Positions 61,061 through 64,000 of a stretch of DNA of 64,000 nucleotides are shown here, one piece after another. Each line of letters begins with the position of its first letter. The first letter of the stretch is position 1. The translations under genes were made by a program, and so were the position numbers. This DNA is from Candidatus Ozemibacter sibiricus (GTDB lineage: Bacteria > Muiribacteriota > Ozemobacteria > Ozemobacterales > Ozemobacteraceae), in contig QOQW01000010.1 of the NCBI GenBank assembly GCA_003327425.1, positions 120,707 to 184,706 on the forward strand, read 5' to 3'. Below the pieces are notes generated by a model that saw only the letters and a program-made list of their open reading frames with translations, was not told where the DNA came from and did not search any database.

Positions 61061-63134
61061 GCCCCGCCTCCCCTGCCGCTTGTCCAGGCACCGATTGCCG
61101 CTGCCTGGCTCTGATCAGCAGCCCATACAGCAACATCGTGATGATCGGAAAGACCGAGGCCATGGCCACGATGCCGAAGCCGTCGACCACCTCCAGCCCG
61201 TTGCCGATGCCCAGTCCCATGGCCAGAACCAGCGGCACGGTGACCGGCCCGGTCGTCACCCCGCCGGCATCCCAGGCGAAGCCGGTCAGGTCTTCTTCGC
61301 TCAGCCAGGTCAGCACCAGCAGCAGCCCGTAGGCGGGAACGAGCAGCCAGACGGTCGGCAGATGGTACAGGATGCGCGCCACGCCGACCGTCAGCCCGAG
61401 GCCGACGCCCAGCGACACCGCCTGGATGACCCCGCCCCGCTTGATGGTGCCCACCGTCAGCTCTTCGACGCTGCGACCGAGAGCGCTGAGGGCGGGTTCG
61501 GCCATGGTCGAGCCGTAGCCCATGCCGAAGGCGAACAGGAAGACCAGGGCGACGCCCAGCAGCGACAACCCCGGCCCGAACAGCGGCGGCCGTTTGACGA
61601 TGTGTTCGTAGCGCCCGGTCGCCGGGTCGAACCGCGCCGGGTCGAACGGCACGGGCACCGGTTCGCCCGCGCGATTCTGCAGGAAGAAATGAGGATGCGC
61701 CCGCCCGTCGCGCCCATAGACGGGGAAGACGGCGGCCGGATCGAACGGCTGCAACAGCAGCCGCCCTTCTTCCTGGGGCACGCTGCGGAACACCCGCGGC
61801 AGCGGCCGGCCGACCTGGTCGCCCAGCGGGCCGAGGCCCAGCGCGATGCCGCTGGTCAGCACGGTCATGCCGACCCAGGAGAAAGCGATGCCGAGCAGCA
61901 CTTCGTCGGGGCGACGGGGCCGATCGCGCAGGATGACGACCAGCACGACCAGCAGCAAGGCCACCAGGGGCACCACCGCCCGCACCGCCATGCCGGCCGC
62001 GCTCAGCACCACCCCGCCCAGGGCGGGCGCGGGATGGGCCAGCCCGTCGGGCTGGCGCGCGAGCGCTTCTTTGAACAGGGCCTGTTCGGCGGGAGAGGCG
62101 CGTTGCAGCAGCCAGTCCTCCAGGGCCAGCGGCCCGAGCAGGGCCTGTCTGACGGCCGGCATGGTCAACGACGCGATGGCGGCGGCATGCTGCGTCGCCT
62201 CCGGGAACAGAGCGCGCCGGGCGGTTTCGCTCCCGCGCTGGAAGGCCAACCTGGCGAGTTTCTCGTCGGTGGGCACCAGACGACGAGCGGCCTCCCGGTT
62301 GGCAGGGGCGAAGAACTCGGCTTCTGAAGCCGGTCGCGGCGTGCTGTGATTGAGCGCGATGGCGAAGAGCAGCACGCTCAGCACCGGAAACAACGAGGCG
62401 AGGGCGATGATGCCGAACCCTTCGGCCGTGCCTTGCCGATGGCCCATCGAACGGCTGACCCCGATGCCGAGCGACAGCACGAGCGGCACCGTGACGGGTC
62501 CGGTGGTCACCCCGCCCGTGTCCCAGGCGAGATTGATGATGGTGGCGAGATTCTCGTCCCGGGTGCAGAAGATCGACAGCCCCAGCACGAGCCCGACCGT
62601 GGGGAACAGCAAGGTCTTGAGCGACCACCCGAACCAGGTGCGCAGCATCCCGGCGGCGACGGCCACGCCGACGCCGGCCCCGACCGCGATGACCAGGTTT
62701 TCCGGCTCGGTCTCGAGCAGCCGATACAGCAGGGGGGCATCCCAGGGGGTGACGGTCAGCCCGCCGGTCTGCAAAGCGGCGATGGCCGGCTCGGCCAGGG
62801 TCGCGCCCACCCCGAGCAGCAGACCGAACCCCAGAATGACCGGCAGCGTGGTGCGCTGGGGGAGCTGCTGGCCGACCCGCTCGCCAAGCGGCATCAACCC
62901 GAGGAACAACCCTTCCAGGAAGAACGCCAGACCGACCACGACCATCCCCAGGCCGCCGGCGACACGCCCGGCGCCCTTGGGAACGGTCTGCAGGACCACG
63001 AGCTGGAAGAGGACCAGATACAGGACGATGAACGCCACGGCCCGGGCCTGCTCGGCCAGACGCTGCCGGGCATAGGTCCAGATCATGGCGACCGCCGCTC
63101 GCGGCGGAATCCGGATCGGCTTCAACCCAGCCAT
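61050..63134 (-). CDS. DUF1538 integral membrane protein
   Basis: Predicted 694 aa with many membrane helices. It is an internal duplication: the hallmark WDTGGVTTGPVTVPLVLSLG (about residue 206) recurs as WDAGGVTTGPVTVPLVLAMG (about 626), and PVILGFGLLLGVGATLAEPA parallels LLGVALVFLFAFGMGYGSTM-AEPALSALG. A soluble insert of ~90 residues with AEFF...R lies between the halves. This is the DUF1538 family, thought to be transporters of unknown substrate. The start at 63134 is chosen over one 14 codons upstream, with GAAGGA nearby. A TAGAAT box (minus strand) near 63270 may be its -10. Confidence 0.82.
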   Translation of the reverse strand: MAGLKPIRIPPRAAVAMIWTYARQRLAEQARAVAFIVLYLVLFQLVVLQTVPKGAGRVAGGLGMVVVGLAFFLEGLFLGLMPLGERVGQQLPQRTTLPVILGFGLLLGVGATLAEPAIAALQTGGLTVTPWDAPLLYRLLETEPENLVIAVGAGVGVAVAAGMLRTWFGWSLKTLLFPTVGLVLGLSIFCTRDENLATIINLAWDTGGVTTGPVTVPLVLSLGIGVSRSMGHRQGTAEGFGIIALASLFPVLSVLLFAIALNHSTPRPASEAEFFAPANREAARRLVPTDEKLARLAFQRGSETARRALFPEATQHAAAIASLTMPAVRQALLGPLALEDWLLQRASPAEQALFKEALARQPDGLAHPAPALGGVVLSAAGMAVRAVVPLVALLLVVLVVILRDRPRRPDEVLLGIAFSWVGMTVLTSGIALGLGPLGDQVGRPLPRVFRSVPQEEGRLLLQPFDPAAVFPVYGRDGRAHPHFFLQNRAGEPVPVPFDPARFDPATGRYEHIVKRPPLFGPGLSLLGVALVFLFAFGMGYGSTMAEPALSALGRSVEELTVGTIKRGGVIQAVSLGVGLGLTVGVARILYHLPTVWLLVPAYGLLLVLTWLSEEDLTGFAWDAGGVTTGPVTVPLVLAMGLGIGNGLEVVDGFGIVAMASVFPIITMLLYGLLIRARQRQSVPGQAAGEAGHAG

Positions 63135-63386
63135 TCCTTCAGCCGCCCCTTCTGAGGCCTCGGCTCGGCCTGCCACCGAACCATCTCGTCTCGACCGGAG
63201 AGAACCGTCTGTTCTCGGAGGTTCCCCTGGCGACCCGACGTATCAACTCCAACCCAGGCATGAAACATTCTACCCCAACCAAGCCGCAGCGGCAGGTGAG
63301 GTGCTCAGCTTCTGTCCCAGGGATGCTCTCGCCGCGCCCCGCGACCAGGCCCAGCCAGGACGCGACAAGACTCGACCACCGCTCGC

Positions 63387-63873
63387 TCAGCGCGGCAGCC
63401 CCTGATGCAGATACCGCCCCTGCAGACGCAGGTTGAGGAAGTCGGGGCTCACCGAGGTCTCCAGCACCAGGGGCGGGGCCGGAATCCCGGCGGCCGGCGA
63501 GGCCGTCTCGATCTCGAGGTGCAAGGCGACCGTGAGCTGCCGCGGCACCGACCCCACCATCTCGCCGAAGGTCGGCTGACAGACGAACCGGCGGCACCGT
63601 TGCCGGATCAAAGGGAATTGGACCCCTTCGACCACCCGTGTCAAGGAACGCGTCTGGGCATCGGCCTCATAGATCGCCTCGACCACCCGGCCTTGCGACC
63701 GACGCCGGATGACCACCCCCTGGTCGGTCACCCGAATCACCTCACGCCAGCGCGTGACATCCCCCTCTGGCACATCGGCCATCATCAGATCGTCGGTCAA
63801 GGCCCGCACCGTCAACCAGGCCTCCGAAAGATTCTCGATACGATGATCGATTTTCAAAAATGACCGGGAATAA
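63387..63873 (-). pseudogene. Pseudopilin-like gene truncated by an insertion sequence
   Basis: The frame from 63873 down to the stop at 63387 encodes about 160 aa: SRSFLKIDHRIENLSEAWLT, LTDDLMMADVPEGDVTRW, then GVVIRRRSQGRVVEAIYEAD and a beta-rich end. The order (helix, 'L..DL', then strands with 'V.Y..D..T.SLTR') resembles the globular part of GspJ/PilW pseudopilins. The prepilin leader and 'FTLIE' helix are missing exactly where the insertion sequence begins (63874). The only start in frame, GTG at 63878, lies inside the insertion, so the gene is very probably broken. Confidence 0.55.
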
Positions 63874-63935
63874 GACACTCTAGCAACCCTACAGATGAAA
63901 CTTGAAAACTTTCGGCCAGAACACCAGTACCTTCA

Positions 63936-63952
63936 TCGGGGAATCGCCCCGA
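63936..63952 (+). promoter_or_regulatory. Hairpin abutting the transposase ribosome site
   Basis: TCGGGG-AATCG-CCCCGA; its right arm runs into the GAGGAGG Shine-Dalgarno. Such stems in insertion sequences often hide the start from read-through transcripts. Confidence 0.45.
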
Positions 63953-63962
63953 GGAGGAGTAT

Positions 63963-64000
63963 ATGGTTGGCCCCGAGTATGTGCCAGCATCCAAGAAGGA
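63963..64000 (+). CDS. Transposase, 5' fragment
   Basis: ATG at 63963 after GAGGAGGAGT; the 12 visible codons read MVGPEYVPASKK and continue beyond the window. Its position 89 bp inside the terminal repeat makes a transposase the expected product, but no catalytic motif is visible. Confidence 0.6.
   Translation, partial: MVGPEYVPASKK

Larger units (their letters stand above)
63874..64000 (+). mobile_element. Left end of an insertion sequence
   Basis: The tip GACACTCTAGCA and the following bases to 63900 are identical over 27 bp to the left end of the MITE at 46387. Inside, a 6-bp hairpin and a Shine-Dalgarno lead into an open frame running off the window. By analogy the 8 bp GGGAATAA (63866-63873) should be the left copy of the target duplication. 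The family cannot be assigned from 127 bp. Confidence 0.8.

Noticed and set aside
46387..63900. The 27-bp repeat ending in GATGAAA as CRISPR repeats
   Set aside because: Only two copies exist, 17 kb apart, with no spacers. One copy is the end of a terminal inverted repeat flanked by a target duplication, which explains it as a transposable-element end.

Overview
The window is a GC-rich (mostly in the mid-60s percent) chromosomal segment from a diderm bacterium. It encodes lipoproteins with lipoboxes, an outer-membrane barrel protein, a periplasmic amidase, pseudopilin-type secretion components and many secreted proteins of unknown function. Promoters are of the housekeeping sigma-70 type (TTGnnn, 17-18 nt, TAnnnT), and several lack a good -35 but carry a TGG-TAnnnT extended -10. 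I cannot assign a phylum. The mix of orphan secreted proteins, pilus-like operons and a histidine-degradation operon coupled to an archerase-type activase would suit a poorly sampled anaerobic lineage, but that is inference. I saw no rRNA, tRNA or CRISPR array.

Layout. 1-10.5 kb: a partial beta-propeller gene, secreted proteins of unknown function, a trans-sulfuration-type PLP enzyme, a membrane-fused spermidine synthase-like protein and a DEAD-box RNA helicase. 10.9-19.2 kb (minus strand): a methyltransferase, a DAHP synthase with its own promoter, and a six-gene operon ferredoxin - activase - hutH - hutU - ftcD - hutI converting histidine to glutamate plus formimino-tetrahydrofolate. 19.5-26.6 kb (plus strand): a secreted endonuclease/exonuclease/phosphatase-fold enzyme, a frameshifted membrane protein gene, a membrane-anchored NUC1 nuclease, a TerB-like / AlbA_2 / DsrE-like operon, an IPT/TIG lipoprotein and a small anchored protein. 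26.8-30.7 kb (minus): a large PilX-like protein and a helical-repeat lipoprotein. 31.1-31.8 kb: a low-GC FitAB/VapBC-type toxin-antitoxin pair. 31.9-41.4 kb: an exported ankyrin-repeat protein, a Ser/Thr kinase, a secreted protein coupled to a glucoamylase-like (COG5368) enzyme, an N-acetylmuramoyl-L-alanine amidase, and a Gln/His-rich repeat protein followed by a textbook terminator.

41.5-46.2 kb (minus, partly lower GC): a five-gene operon of outer-membrane barrel, FMN-binding-like protein, OB-fold-like protein, MacB/FtsX-type permease and LolD-type ATPase, probably an envelope-spanning transport or redox system of unknown substrate. Immediately upstream lies a 198-bp non-autonomous transposable element (MITE) with terminal inverted repeats and an 8-bp target duplication. 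The left 27 bp of this MITE are identical to the left end of an insertion sequence that enters the window at 63874 and truncates a pseudopilin-like gene. 46.7-52.5 kb: a Pro/Thr-rich secreted protein, a decayed secreted nucleotidyltransferase-like gene, and an operon of lipoprotein, giant PilX/GspK-like protein and two pseudopilins. 52.7-63.1 kb (minus): a DUF1538 membrane protein, a protein of three PII-like modules, and two adjacent UvrD-type helicase/PD-(D/E)XK nuclease fusions.

Two regulatory themes recur. At least three genes (ferredoxin, IPT lipoprotein, pilus lipoprotein) have the start codon only 9-10 nt downstream of a strong -10 box, which predicts leaderless mRNAs. Many intergenic regions carry perfect GC-rich hairpins without a U-tract.
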